DNA from: Tolypocladium sp. Sup5 PDA-1
Lineage: Eukaryota > Ascomycota > Sordariomycetes > Hypocreales > Ophiocordycipitaceae
Direction of reading: 5' to 3'
Length of the DNA stretch: 64,000 nt
Assembly (NCBI GenBank): GCA_000750105.3
Contig: JPHH03000008.1
Location: 186,001-250,000, forward strand
Shown piece by piece: positions 1 to 10,621 of this stretch. The notes under the pieces were generated by a model, which did not search any database, had not been told where the DNA came from, and saw nothing but the letters and a program-made list of their open reading frames with translations. Each line of letters begins with the position of its first letter. Within the stretch, counting starts at the first letter, position 1. A program made the position numbers and the translations under genes.

Positions 1-837
1 CAAACACTTGGCAGAACATGGTAGAGGACAGCACCTATTGATCGTGATTTGAGGAGAGCGAACATTTGTATCGGTTTATAGACCACGATAATGTAGTGTG
101 TATCTAGATGGGAAAGCAACGACTCCCCAGCATCTTGGACAACGTCCGCGCCGGAACAGGTCATGGACAAGTGAATGCCCACTTTAGCATTCATATTAGC
201 ATTGACGTCTGAACTGATGTGGTTGGGATGCTTAGGAGAGAACTGTCATCCAGAACTAGGCAGCTTCCCTTAAAACGATTAGAAACTTTCAATCGAGTAA
301 CGAGGGTTAATTACTGGTATTGAGCAATTGTGTACTTCGCTATGGCGTACTTAGAAGAAGTTCTTGGGGCGAAGAGGACCTGAGATTTTGGGAATGGGAA
401 TGAATAATTGTCCAAGGTTAATCGATAAGACTTACTTGTTCTATACGCAAGGTCCTCGACTCTCCTGCCTAAGCTGCTGCACCGCAAAAGGCGGTCCATG
501 CAGGGCACGCTGCACCACTGACATATTTGCTCGAAGTAGGCCATTATGACCATAACCATTGTTATTCCTCGTGCAATTTCTCAAGGAGTGATATTGTACA
601 AAACCAAGTCGTGGTTGAAGTGCGAGTGGTAGGTAAAATATAGAAAATATGTTTTCCCCCCTCCCTAGTGTATCCTGTAGTGCCTCAAACCTGTTACCCT
701 TGCCCACGTACGTGCAACGGACGGTCCGTGTCCCTGCCCATCCACAAGGCCCTGCCTCCCCCCATGTCCAACTCCTAAGCCAGACACAGGCACACAGCTT
801 ACATGAATACGTCATGCCCAGCACCATGCCCCCTTCC
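1..837. other. Intergenic, 3' flank of the MFS exporter
   Basis: No supportable gene is seen. The short open frames between 311 and 860 overlap on opposite strands and resemble no known family. The right part is probably the 3' untranslated region of the exporter gene, which ends at 838 on the minus strand. Confidence 0.6.
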
Positions 838-2533
838 TCACTCCGAAGGGGAATCTCCATCCTTCTTGGCTGGGACGGGGGCTTGTTGCATCTGCATCCG
901 TCTCATCATTTCAGCAGCTTCGAAAGCATACTTGCACTTCATCCTCAGCGCCCCACCGTAGCGATACATGACAAACGGGAAAGGCACGCAAGCCAATGTC
1001 AGAAAGGCCGGTATGGAGGTCGCCCAGTGGATTCCGAGATTGTTGTACATCTGGGTGGTGAACAGGGGAAACACGGCACCGACGATCGAGCGGAAGATGG
1101 CGGCAGCTGCAAGAACGGAGGCTGCGTAGATGGTGTAGGAATCGATAAGGTAGTTTACTATCGGCAGGATGACGAGGACGCAGCCGAAGCCAAAGGGTGC
1201 CGAGAGGATAATGCTGACGGACCAGTGAATGCTGGGGTAGTTGGTCCATGCAAAGGCGAACATGCCGACCGGTAAGGCAACAGCACCAACAATGGCTGGT
1301 GGTAAGCGAGATTCCGCAGTTGCTGTTTTGGACAGCAGTAGCTTCATATAACGCCCGTTGTTGTCGTAGATGGCATAGACCAATCCCAGGATAATACCAA
1401 CAGCAATGCCCATAAATGCAAGCCCCCCGATGCCCTCGTTCCATCCACGGTATTCGTTATAGACGATAGGCATGGCGCCCATAAACATATAGACAGTGCC
1501 GTAAATAATGGCCATATATAGTGAGGCCACTAACACGATAGGTTCCCGAAAGAGCAAAACCCAAGGACGTACCAGAGCTCTCTTAAAGACTTCAGACGGC
1601 TTCTTTTTGCCCTGACTCTTTTCGAGAACACTGATGTAGATCTTGCCATCGGCTTTGGACAGGTGGCTCGCCCTCCTGATCAGCAGCACCGGCCCATATG
1701 TCTCAGGGACGAAGATGACGCCGAGAATACCTATCACCCCTATAAAGATACAGCACACCCCCTGGACCCATCTCCATCCAACGTTTTCGGAGGCGAACCC
1801 GCCAACGACAGGGCCAAGGATGGGACCAAGAAAGGGCGCGACACAGTAAAGTGTCATGGCGAGCCCTCTCTGAGCCGGGGGGAAGAGATCCGCGATAGCG
1901 CCACCCGAGTTGACCAGCGGCGACCCACCAAAGGTGCCGCCGAAGAACCGCAATACGAGGAGCGTGGTAATGTTTCGGCTTCCGGCGGAACCTCCGATGA
2001 AGGCCACCATGGCGACATGGGAGGTGATCCAAAGAATTTGTCTTCCGTAAAGTTCGGATCTTCGGGGCATCGCTGGCGGTTAGCACTGGAAAGATACCTG
2101 CGTACGGCAGATAAGGGAGACTTACTAAACAAAAAAAAACGGATTGTCAGCTTGTGTATCTGAAGGGTATTCAAAACAAGGGTGGGCATGTGCTTACCAA
2201 GGGACCCCAGACCGCCGGGCCGATTGCGAACCCGAGCACGAAGAGGGAAATGCCGACTATGAAGACCTCTGTGCTAATGTTGAAGTCTTGAATGACCTCG
2301 TTGGAGGATACAGAGTATGCCGAAGACGTGAACGTGACGGCGAAGACAGACAAGGTCACGAGGGTCGTGATGAACCATTTTCTGAACTGAGACCAGTTCA
2401 TGGGATTGCCAGGATCGTCCTTTCGGAACTCAACCACGAAAGGGTCTTCCTCGGTGCCTTGGCCATCGTAGATATGAGGTTTCTCGACCTCGCCAGGATC
2501 GGCTGCTGTCTTGGATTCGTCTTGTTGAGACAT
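838..2533 (-). CDS. DHA1-family MFS drug/polyamine exporter
   Basis: Predicted 518-residue plasma-membrane antiporter of the TPO1/FLR1 type (12-TM DHA1). Exon 1 is 2533-2199 and exon 2 is 2059-838. The sequence shows the NPMNWS motif before TM1, the loop motif PLSELYGRQ between TM2 and TM3, the segment LGPILGPVVGGF of TM5, and a VPETYGPVLL stretch after TM6. Substrate is unknown; the family exports polyamines, azoles or fungal metabolites. The two exons join in frame only if a nested intron (2198-2060, see separate entry) is removed in two steps. The gene is divergent from a Zn2Cys6 regulator that starts 732 bp away, a common regulator/exporter arrangement, so that protein may control it. An annotation program using a single intron would truncate the gene or shift its frame. 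Confidence 0.88.
2060..2198 (-). other. Stwintron of [D1,2] type inside the MFS gene
   Basis: Read on the minus strand. An internal intron runs 2197-2125 (73 nt: donor GTAAGC, CTGAC branch-like motif, acceptor TTTAG). Its removal joins G2198 to TAAGT at 2124-2120 and creates a new donor, GTAAGT. The external intron is then G2198 plus 2124-2060 (66 nt, branch motif GCTAACC, acceptor GAAG). The product reads CCC-TTA-TCC-GAA, giving P-L-S-E of the conserved PLSELYGR loop. No single GT-AG intron from the 2197 donor restores this frame: no AG falls on a phase-0 boundary before the loop codons. Both lengths are typical for the genome. Confidence 0.82.
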
Positions 2534-2717
2534 ACTTCTGACGACTCGGAACGGTCAAAGGTTTGTGTAGGGCAAGAAAGAAGAAAGGTTGCATGTCCAT
2601 TTCATAAATTGCCATGGCCTTGAGGATTTTAATATTGATGTCAGTTCTGAAGAACGTGTCTGGGAAGCGGCCATCAGAGGACGGAATTGCATTTCATTGG
2701 CTACTAAGCTCGAAGGT

Positions 2718-2914
2718 GTCGATGTGCGGATGAGGATTCGCTGGCTAACAACCAGGCGGATAGGTCTAGACCCCACTAATCTATCATCATCGACCAACTG
2801 TATCGCTTTCCGCCGTGGGGTTGAGATCTGGCGGAGCACAACATGATTGGCTCGCAACGAGTTTCGGCCCCCGGTCCGTGCCGTCCGGACAATTTCGATT
2901 GCACTACGGAGTAG
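2718..2914 (+). repeat. Diverged direct repeat, copy A
   Basis: About 197 bp, recognisably the same as copy B. It shares the blocks CTGGCTAACAACCAGGCGG, GGCGGAGCACAACATGATTG and the end CACTACGGAGTA. Differences from copy B include both transitions and transversions, so repeat-induced point mutation alone does not explain the divergence. Confidence 0.8.
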
Positions 2915-2959
2915 TCCGTAGTTACTCCGTGGTCCGTACGGAGCACGGAGCACGGAGTT

Positions 2960-3196
2960 GTCAGTATGCGCATATGGATTTGACTGGCTAACAACCAGGC
3001 GGATAGGTCTTTGCATTTGTCACCTCAGCTAGTCCGTACTCCGTATAGACCCCAGTAATACATCGTCATCAACCAATTGTATGGTTTTCCGCAGTGGGGT
3101 CAAGATGGGGCGGAGCACAACATGATTGGCTCGCAGTGAGCTTGGCCTCCCCGATTGTGCCGTCTGGGGAATTTCGACTTCACTACGGAGTACAGT
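2960..3196 (+). repeat. Diverged direct repeat, copy B with 35-bp insert
   Basis: Second copy of the element, in the same orientation. It has about 35 extra bases (around 3009-3043) after the GGATAGGTCT block, and these contain another TACTCCGTA word. The copy ends 70 bp before the regulator start codon, so it probably overlaps its core promoter or 5' leader. Confidence 0.8.
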
Positions 3197-3265
3197 ACGA
3201 ATACATTTGTTGTCTCCTTGAAGCTTATAGTGGAACCTCGTGGACAACTTTGTGGAGGTGGTACC

Positions 3266-5497
3266 ATGACTACGACTCTTCGACATGAGGAACATCAAGA
3301 CGCACCGTCGAAGCCATTACGCAGGGAGCGATTGAGAATCTCAAACGCTTGTCAAGCTTGTCGGTTGAGGAAGGCGAAATGCGACGGCGGTCGCCCGGGT
3401 ATTCTTGTCCCCCAATTCCCAATGCCCTTCTCACTTGCATGAGACTGATACATGTCATATCTGCAGCATGTGCCAGGTGCCAGGGAAGAGGAAAGACATG
3501 TACGTATAGCCGGGATTCCGTCACCGTCGGACAACAAACCAAGCGCAAGCCCCCGGTCAGACACGCACCACCGATCCGCCGTCATGTTCCTGTCCCGGCC
3601 GCGCCTCCAGCTTTGCGAGCTCACTCGCTCAAGGAACCATCGACATCGACGACCGAGACACCGTCGACGATCGGGCCGTCCTCCAGATCGGAGCACTTGG
3701 ATGAAGACCAAGATCCGGGTGCGGATCAGAACCGTGCGTATTACACCGCTCATGGGCGGTTTGCTGGCGAAGTTGCAGCCGCAATAGATGTGAGAGCAGG
3801 GCTCGCTCCGGCCGCCACTTCAAACCTTGTCCCGTTCGTGGATGCGCCCTTGTTTGGAGAGATAGACCTGCATTCTCCATACAGTGTTCTTGACTTCACC
3901 GCTGAATTGCCTCCTCGCGCATATGCTGATAGGCTTGTCGGTATCTACTGGGAACACGTCGATCCTGTGGAGCCCATCTTGGATCGAGAACGCTTTTCCC
4001 GCGACTATGAAGCGTCGTACTCTAGACCTGATACATTGCTCCACGCGGACCGTGACGTGTGGCTCAGCATACTCAATGTTGTCTTTGCCCTGGCAGTACA
4101 GAGACAAGAATCCACGCCTCTGCAGAAACGGAATGAAGAGGGGAATCGTTATTTTCGGCGCGCGTGGGCACTTCTCCGTCCCGACACAATTCTTTGGAAG
4201 CCTGGATCGCTCGAGCTGGTACAGTGCTTAATGCTTATGAACCGATACCTCCACTGCACCAACAACCAACAGAAGACATGGATGACGGCGGGTTTGGCGA
4301 TGCGAATCGCCCAGAATATGTGCTGTCATCTCCCCGAGGCGTCTTCAGCCAAGGATTCTTGCAACGACAGGCAGTTGAAACAACAGGTTTGGGCTAGCTG
4401 TGTTGCCCTGGACCGGTAAGCTCCATGGTAGACAGTAACGAAGCAAGTTTTGCTTTGCAGTTATCGCTGACTCGGGCTTAGATGCGTTTCCTGGTCACTC
4501 GGCAGGACATCGGCGCCGTCCCTGACCCCCTTGCCGAACCCCTTGCCGAACAGGGCCGATTCCACGTCCTCAAGCGGCAGCTACCAACGGGGATTGGAGC
4601 TTCATGAAATTGGCAATCAAATTCAGTTGGCACAGACACAAACTCGAAATAGTCTCGCTGCCAGGTTGGGACTGCCACGCCTGTATCAACAAGACGAATA
4701 CCACGCCGTGGCGGTGCAGCTAGACGCCTGCCTCAACAAATGGGAGGATGGTCTTCCTAGCGATTGGAAGTTGCAAAACCTTCAAAAGGTTGTCGACAGG
4801 ACGTCTCGAGCAGAACGATATTTGCTTCACCTTCGGTAGGCAAGCCCGAATCCACAGTTATGCTTCGTTCCCAAGGAACAGACTGGACCCTGCCCTTTCT
4901 CATCACCTTGATCCTTGGCCTCCTTGCTGATGCCGGTGTACTAGTCTTCTTCACTCTCGAATCTTTCTGTACAGGCCTATGCTCGCACGCTTCTACTTGA
5001 TGAAATCCCACACGGCAACAGTTCAGGCAACATCCAACCCTCCCAGCCTAAGCGACCGGCTTCTCGTAGAGTGTGCCGGAATGTGCGTCGAGGCAGCGCA
5101 AAAGGTCGCGTCGTTGATTATCGAGACACTTGAGCCAGATGAGTCGATGGGTCTCCTGCCGTGGTGGTACCGAATCTACTATCTACACATCGCGGGGACC
5201 AACTTTCTGGCGGCCATGTTCGGATCGGACCTGTTCACTGAGTCGGTGTCGCAATCTTGGCACCATGTGACGTCGGCCCTCCGCGCGCATGAGCACTTGA
5301 GTACATATGTTCAACAGTGCATCCGCACATTCGAAACGCTCTCGACGAGGATCCTGGAGACGCGATGTCCCAATTCAGACGGCAGTGGGGATGTACCGCT
5401 CGAGGAGGGGGCCGCTGGCTTCACCTTCGACGATATATTCCAGGATGTGGGCTTCGATTTTGATAACTTTCTCTTTGGCACGGAGGATATCGTTTGA
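3266..5497 (+). CDS. Zn2Cys6 transcription factor with fungal MHR domain
   Basis: Predicted 662-residue nuclear regulator in four exons: 3266-3398, 3467-4415, 4482-4835 and 4945-5497. The binuclear zinc cluster near residues 30-57 reads C-x2-C-x6-C-x6-C-x2-C-x6-C. It is split by the first intron just before its fourth cysteine, and a phase-1 junction makes the Ala codon. The middle homology region (PF04082 type) shows VALDRCVSWSLGR, the fungal 'DR-x-VS-x-x-LGR' signature, and HSRIFLYRPMLARF. The latter fixes the start of exon 4 at 4945 (acceptor CTAG); the AG at 4974 would delete those residues. The C-terminus is acidic and aromatic, plausible as an activation domain. The gene is divergent from the MFS exporter, suggesting local control; the target is inferred only. 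Confidence 0.88.
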
Positions 5498-6234
5498 GGG
5501 CTAGCGTTAAGTGAGGCAGCCACCTCACATCTCGGCAAATCCATAGAGTGAGAGCTCGGAGGACGAGGGGATAAAAATGAACTGATGAGATTTCGGGTTG
5601 TATTTAGATGTGTAGATTGTTTATAATCCTGCGGTTCTGTTGCTGAACAATGTTGCTGCTGGCCAACTGCACGAGAGTGACGAGACCCTCGTCCGGTTGC
5701 GTCCCTGACTCCAGGTTCATGTGCACATGTTTCGTCACCAACACATTTACCACAGCAGCACCCACGGCAAATCCCAGCGCGAATGGTGTGAGCAATTCAC
5801 TCCTCATTTCAGCTGCTATGCCAGCGTCGGGTCAGCAAACGCGGTGGTTGCGTGTCCTCGTACGTACGACGCTGTCACGAAGGCGAGTGACGACGCGAGT
5901 TACCTGTGCTTTGGTATCGATACCCGCAAACACCGCTAAACGCCCCGCAAACGGCCGTACCGGTACAGCCGCTTTGCCCCTCCATACCGACCGCGTGGCG
6001 GGGCATCCCAGCACCTCGTCGTCATTCAGCCCGGCTCACATGCACACGCAGATCCAACACCACCAGGGTCCAGCACCAGCATCAGAAGCGAAACAAAAAC
6101 ATCAGCAGCTTCCTCAAGACCGTCCCTCGAGCTTCCTTCATTACCAGCTTCGCGCAGAATCGACACCACTGGAAAGCGGTGCCCGATTCGAACGGGTGCG
6201 CCGCCCGCTGTACCCCGCCCGTTCTGCTGTAGAT
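5498..6234. other. Intergenic: 3' flank of regulator, promoter of GYP7
   Basis: No gene is supported. The plus-strand frame open from 5650 runs into the first GYP7 exon in another reading and has no family resemblance. A GTTCGAA word near 6188 lies in the likely GYP7 leader but is not part of a tRNA. Confidence 0.55.
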
Positions 6235-8868
6235 ATGGCTTCGGGAGCTGCATCAGGTGATGCGCCTGCACGGCCTGCGTCGCCGTCGACGAGCTTCTAT
6301 GCGCTGAGCGACGATGAGGAGGGCGGCTACAATACCATCACCCATACCGAGACCGGGAGGGGCGTCAAGCTGCTGTTTTCGAAGAGCAAGGTGAGCATCC
6401 TGCCACTCCTAGCGTTTGCTCATCCACATGGGAAGCTGACGCCGCACGTCTGCAGGTCTATGTTCATCCAACACCGTCCGCAAAGGACAACATCCCGGGA
6501 TACATCGCCATTCTACAACAGAAGCCACCGAGGGATGGCCGACCTACCTCCTCGTCATCACACGAGTCCCACTCACCGGCGTCCTCGGACCTGCTGCTCG
6601 CATGGATACCCGAGACCGCGCTTGGCGACTCGGCCAGCATATATGTCAAGGTCGACCTCTCTGATGGAGACTCGCCGCCCAAGCAGTCATATCTCGTCCC
6701 TCCGCCGCCCACCGTAACGACACACAGCGGCTCCGTCGGCGGGTACTCCTTTGCCATCCCCGTGAGCGCCGTCTACTCGCTCCTCGTCCGGCCACCGAGC
6801 CTCGGCTGGTGGTATGGTTCCATCGTCATCAACTCGAGGGCCGGTGACAGTTTCCCGGCGCTCTTCTTCCACGACAACGAATGCCAGAGCACAATTCTGC
6901 AGAAGAAGAAGCTGACGAGGGACAGCTTTGACCCCTTTGGCGAGACCGGGCAGATGTTCTGGGGTGCCGACGAGGTGCTTCGTTGGCTGCGGCGATACGT
7001 CAAGATTGAGAGATCCGGAGCCGAACCCAACGTGTATCTCATGGAACCAAGTGCAGAGGACTTGAAATCGTTCGGGGGCAAGCCGACGACGAGTTCTGCA
7101 CCCGGCCAAAGCAACCGGGGCAACGCCAGAGGGTCCGGCAGTCGAGATGCGGAGATGGACCCCTTTGTCAAGTTTGTCAAGGAAACTGGCTGGAACATTA
7201 TGAATCAGTTCAGCAAGGTCACGACGCTGACGAGGAGGGCGGCACAGGACTTTGCGGAGAACTCGAACATGCCCCCGCAGGTCAAGCGGCTGTTGCGGAA
7301 CCCCGAGGTCCAGACGCTGCAGGACGAGTTTGACAGTGCTCGGATATACCTTGCCAGATGGGCGATGGGAATCGCGGAGCAGAGCGAACGGGACCGTCGA
7401 GGCCGCATCTGGACCGTCCGCGACGTCATGGAGCTCGAGGACACGGATGTGGGCGAATTTGAGCTTCTCGACGGGGCCAGCGCTTTGTCCTTAGAAGAGA
7501 GGCGGAAGCCAGTCACGGCCACAGAGTGGGAAACGTTCTTCGACCCGGAGACTGGACGGCTGTCGATGACTGTTGACGAGGTTAAGGAACGAATCTTCCA
7601 CGGCGGCTTGGATCCGGAGGACGGCGTTCGCAAGGAGGCCTGGCTCTTCCTTCTCGGCGTGTACGAGTGGTACGGTACCGCCGACGAGAGGAAAGCTCAG
7701 ATTGCGTCCCTGAGGGATCATTATTACAGGCTGAAGCACTCTTGGTGGGAAAGGCTGGAAGGAGAGGGTGGCGAGGGAGAGACTGGGGATTGGTGGCGCG
7801 AGCAGAAGGGCAGAATCGGTGAGTCCCCCCATTGGCATGTTTTGGCATGTTTTCGACGTCGTTGCTGACTACGAGCAGAAAAGGATGTGCATCGGACAGA
7901 TCGCAATGTTCCCATCTTCCAGGGCGAAGACACGCCGCATCCCGACCCCAACTCGCCCTTTGCCGACGTCGGCACCAACGTCCACCTCGAGCAGATGAAG
8001 GAGATGCTCCTGACCTACAACGAGTACAACAAGGACCTCGGCTACGTGCAGGGCATGTCGGACCTCCTGTCACCCATCTACGCCGTCATCCAGGACGACG
8101 CCATCGCCTTCTGGGGCTTCCAGAAGTTCATGGAGCGCATGGAGCGCAACTTCCTTCGCGACCAGTCGGGCATGCGCGCGCAGCTTCTCGCCCTCGACCA
8201 GCTCGTCAACTTCGTGGACCCTAAGCTGTGGAACCACCTGCAGAGCGCCGACAGCACCAACTTCTTCTTCTTCTTCCGCATGATCCTCGTCTGGTACAAG
8301 CGCGAGTTTGCGTGGCTGGACGTGCTGCGCCTGTGGGAAGGCCTGTGGACCGACTACCTGAGTGCCGAGTTTCCGCTGTTTGTTGCGCTGGCCATTTTAG
8401 AGAAGCATCGCGATGTGATTATGGAGCATCTGAAGGCGTTTGACGAGGTTCTCAAGTATGGTACGTATCGACTGCCGCGGTTACCCTCTTGTTGTGTGCA
8501 TGTGAGCTGACAGCTGGGTAGTCAACGAGCTTTCCAACACCATCGACCTCGAGTCGACTCTCATCCGCGCAGAGTCCCTCTTCCGCAGATTCCAGCGCAT
8601 GGTCGAGGCCATTGACAAGAAGCAAAACTTTCCCGCCCCGAGACCAGCCGGACCCTCCAGTCCAGGCCCATCGGAGCAGCAGCCACAGTCTCCGTCCGGC
8701 TCAACGCCCGCAAAGGATAAGACCGCCGCGAACAAGGGCAAGGCGGTGGAAGAGCCGAAGCAGCAAAAGGTCATTACACCGGAGCTGCGAAAGCTGCTGA
8801 GCAGAAAGGTCGAGGTCCTGCCGCGGAAGACGGTCGCGCAGAAGGGGGACGGCATGCCGGCCAAATGA
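6235..8868 (+). CDS. GYP7: Rab GTPase-activating protein, Gyp7 type (TBC domain)
   Basis: Predicted 815-residue GAP in four exons: 6235-6390, 6456-7818, 7879-8460 and 8522-8868. The N-terminal half is the Gyp7-specific region that starts with SFYALSDDEEGGY and SKVYVHPTPSAKDNI-like sequence. The C-terminal half is a TBC domain. It carries the arginine finger in IEKDVHRTDRNVP, formed across the intron at 7819, and the glutamine finger in LGYVQGMSDLLSP. In yeast, Gyp7 accelerates GTP hydrolysis on Ypt7 and other Rabs at the vacuole and endosomes. The tail after the TBC is low-complexity (Pro/Ser/Gln/Lys). All junctions keep frame and recreate conserved residues. Confidence 0.93.
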
Positions 8869-9270
8869 GACGCCTCAGCGTAGGGACTAGGGAGTATCAT
8901 TGGATCTATATGTTAGGCATGGGTGTATGCAATACGAGCGATTGGGGTTTCGCATGGATTTTAGCTTTGCTATGGCGTTGGCTGGGAGGGTTACTGGCTG
9001 AGCGTACATGGAGGGCGACGCATAATGAATGGAATCATGATATGACACGCCCTCACAAATGCGATGTTTGTCTGGTTGCAGGTACAAGGCATTGGCCCTT
9101 CTTATCGTGCCATGTCGAACTTGTAGAATAGTGCCCATTACCCGGGTATAACGCCATCCATGGCTGGCATACAGTCGACGCCAGTAAAAACAACCCTGCG
9201 AGCACAAAACAAGCTACAACCATAGCAATGCCGCTACTCCTCTCCTCCTCGTCCTCATCACCCCCATCTT
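8869..9270. other. Convergent 3' regions of GYP7 and MSO1
   Basis: This 402-bp gap between two converging genes presumably holds both polyadenylation sites. The short frames here overlap on both strands and match nothing recognised. Confidence 0.55.
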
Positions 9271-10059
9271 TCATCTATACCCCCTCGGCCCGCTCGGCAG
9301 CCCTTGTCTCCTCGGCCCCCCCGGAAGTCCTTGCCTCCCTCCTCCACCGCCACCGCCGCCTCGTCCGTTATCGTAGGTCCCTCCTGGCGCGAACCGGTCC
9401 TCGTAGTTTGGCACTCCTCCACCGCCGCCGCCGCCGCCGCCGTTTCCGTTGCCGACGCTGTTCGCGGGCGGGGGCTGGAACGGGGTCTGGCCGCCCTGCG
9501 AGGGGCTCCCCGTGCGCGGCGAGCCGCCGCCCCAGAGGCGCTGCCGGAGGCGGTCCTGCGCCGACGACCCGGCCGGCTGCTGGGCCTGTGGGGGAGGGCC
9601 GCCCGCGGCGTTCTGGTAGCTGCCCGCGCGCTGGCTCGGCAGCGGCCGCGGCATGACGTCCTCCCGCCCGCCTCGCATCCCGCTAGCAGCTGGCCTCCCC
9701 GCGCGCAAGCCCTGCTGCTGGGGAGCCTGCTGCGCCGGCGCGCTGCTATCCCACAGGCTGCTCAGACCTCCGCCGCCTTGCTGCTGCTGCTGTGCGCCCG
9801 CCAGCCCGCCGTACCGCGCGCCGACCTGCGGCTGCGCGTAGAGCGGCTGCGGGACCGGCGCGGTGGCCGCGGCTTTCGGGTCCGGCGGCAGCCAGGGCGG
9901 CAGCGGGCGGCCCTTGTCGGCGTAGTAGTTGCGCAGCACGCGGCACACGTGTGTGTCGTCCTCGGAGTCGCCGTCGGCGTCGGACGCGAGCAGCGTGGAG
10001 CGCAGGGAGGAGATCTGCGAGGACGTCTTGGTGAGGAGGTTGGAGTACCACGACGTCAT
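9271..10059 (-). CDS. MSO1: Mso1-like Sec1-binding protein
   Basis: Single-exon frame of 262 residues. The N-terminus, MTSWYSNLLTKTSSQISSLR followed by a DTHVCRVLRNYYADKGRPLP stretch (residues 1 to about 58), is the Mso1 Sec1-binding domain. That domain links the SM protein Sec1 and Rab Sec4 to the exocytic SNARE complex at growth sites. The remaining 200 residues are disordered, rich in Gly, Gln, Pro and Arg, with poly-Gly and poly-Gln runs, and end in repeated RRQGLP/GPRG motifs. Only the short N-terminal domain supports the call; the tail is not conserved. The gene converges on GYP7. Confidence 0.82.
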   Translation of the reverse strand: MTSWYSNLLTKTSSQISSLRSTLLASDADGDSEDDTHVCRVLRNYYADKGRPLPPWLPPDPKAAATAPVPQPLYAQPQVGARYGGLAGAQQQQQGGGGLSSLWDSSAPAQQAPQQQGLRAGRPAASGMRGGREDVMPRPLPSQRAGSYQNAAGGPPPQAQQPAGSSAQDRLRQRLWGGGSPRTGSPSQGGQTPFQPPPANSVGNGNGGGGGGGGGVPNYEDRFAPGGTYDNGRGGGGGGGGRQGLPGGPRRQGLPSGPRGYR

Positions 10060-10621
10060 CGTTGGGGTTGTGGGCGTCGTGGCGAGGAGGGGTTGGGTGG
10101 TTGGTTGTGGCTCAATCAGGTGGTGATGCGCCGGGGGAGGAGGCTCATCGAGAGTATGTAGTCGGTGGCTGCGAGGCTTCGTGGTTTGGATGGTATGGAG
10201 TTGTTGTTGGAGGAGGGCGTGTAGTGGGGAGAGTGCTTGGAGCTTGGAGGTTGGGCTTGGTGGTTGTCGTTGAAGTGGTGGGGTAGCGGCGCTTTAAACC
10301 TTCATTCCCCTGCGGCCTCGACTCACATGACGAAAGGCCGTGGATGAAACAACCATTGCATTGGAACACCAAGATCCGCTCACAAAGACTGGCGATACAA
10401 TCCCATTGTCTATAATTCCTCCATGCATTTCATTGCCTCGTGCATACGCAACGTCGAAACCACAGATTGCCCAGAATGTCAACTGGTGTGAATTGTTTAA
10501 TGTCCCTAACGCCGTACATGGGCTGAGATGCTATGAAGCCCCGATGCCACGCGGACTGAAGAAAGGAGTCCACCAGAAGATAATGCACCCTCGTCTCCAT
10601 TGCCAGCGAATATCACCCCCT
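10060..10621. other. Intergenic: MSO1 promoter and MAK16 3' flank
   Basis: 562 bp upstream of MSO1 (minus strand) and downstream of MAK16 (minus strand). The interval has GT-rich runs around 10180-10280 but no recognisable coding or RNA gene. Confidence 0.5.

Larger units (their letters stand above)
2534..3265. promoter_or_regulatory. Shared divergent promoter of exporter and regulator
   Basis: This 732-bp gap carries both transcription starts. It contains two diverged direct-repeat copies (2718-2914 and 2960-3196) and several copies of a TACGGAGTA/TACTCCGTA-like word near 2907-2955, 3030-3045 and 3184-3192. No open frame here resembles a protein. Confidence 0.55.

Noticed and set aside
2060..2197. 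Single intron 2197-2060 in the MFS gene
   Set aside because: It leaves the downstream exon out of frame. No AG acceptor in the interval gives phase 0 ahead of the SELYGR codons without meeting a stop, so the two-step model is preferred.
2718..3196. Repeat-induced point mutation (RIP) of the promoter duplication
   Set aside because: Differences between the copies mix transversions, transitions and an insertion; the pattern is not dominated by C-to-T changes.
4945..4974. Acceptor at 4974 for the last intron of the Zn2Cys6 gene
   Set aside because: It is in frame, but it deletes LLHSRIFLYR, a conserved stretch before RPML. The CTAG acceptor at 4944 keeps it.
6180..6205. GTTCGAATC word resembling a tRNA B box
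   Set aside because: No acceptor-stem pairing or A box at the right distance; it lies in the GYP7 leader.
5650..6717. 355-codon plus-strand frame
   Set aside because: It overlaps the GYP7 leader, first exon and intron in another frame, and has low-complexity composition and no family resemblance.
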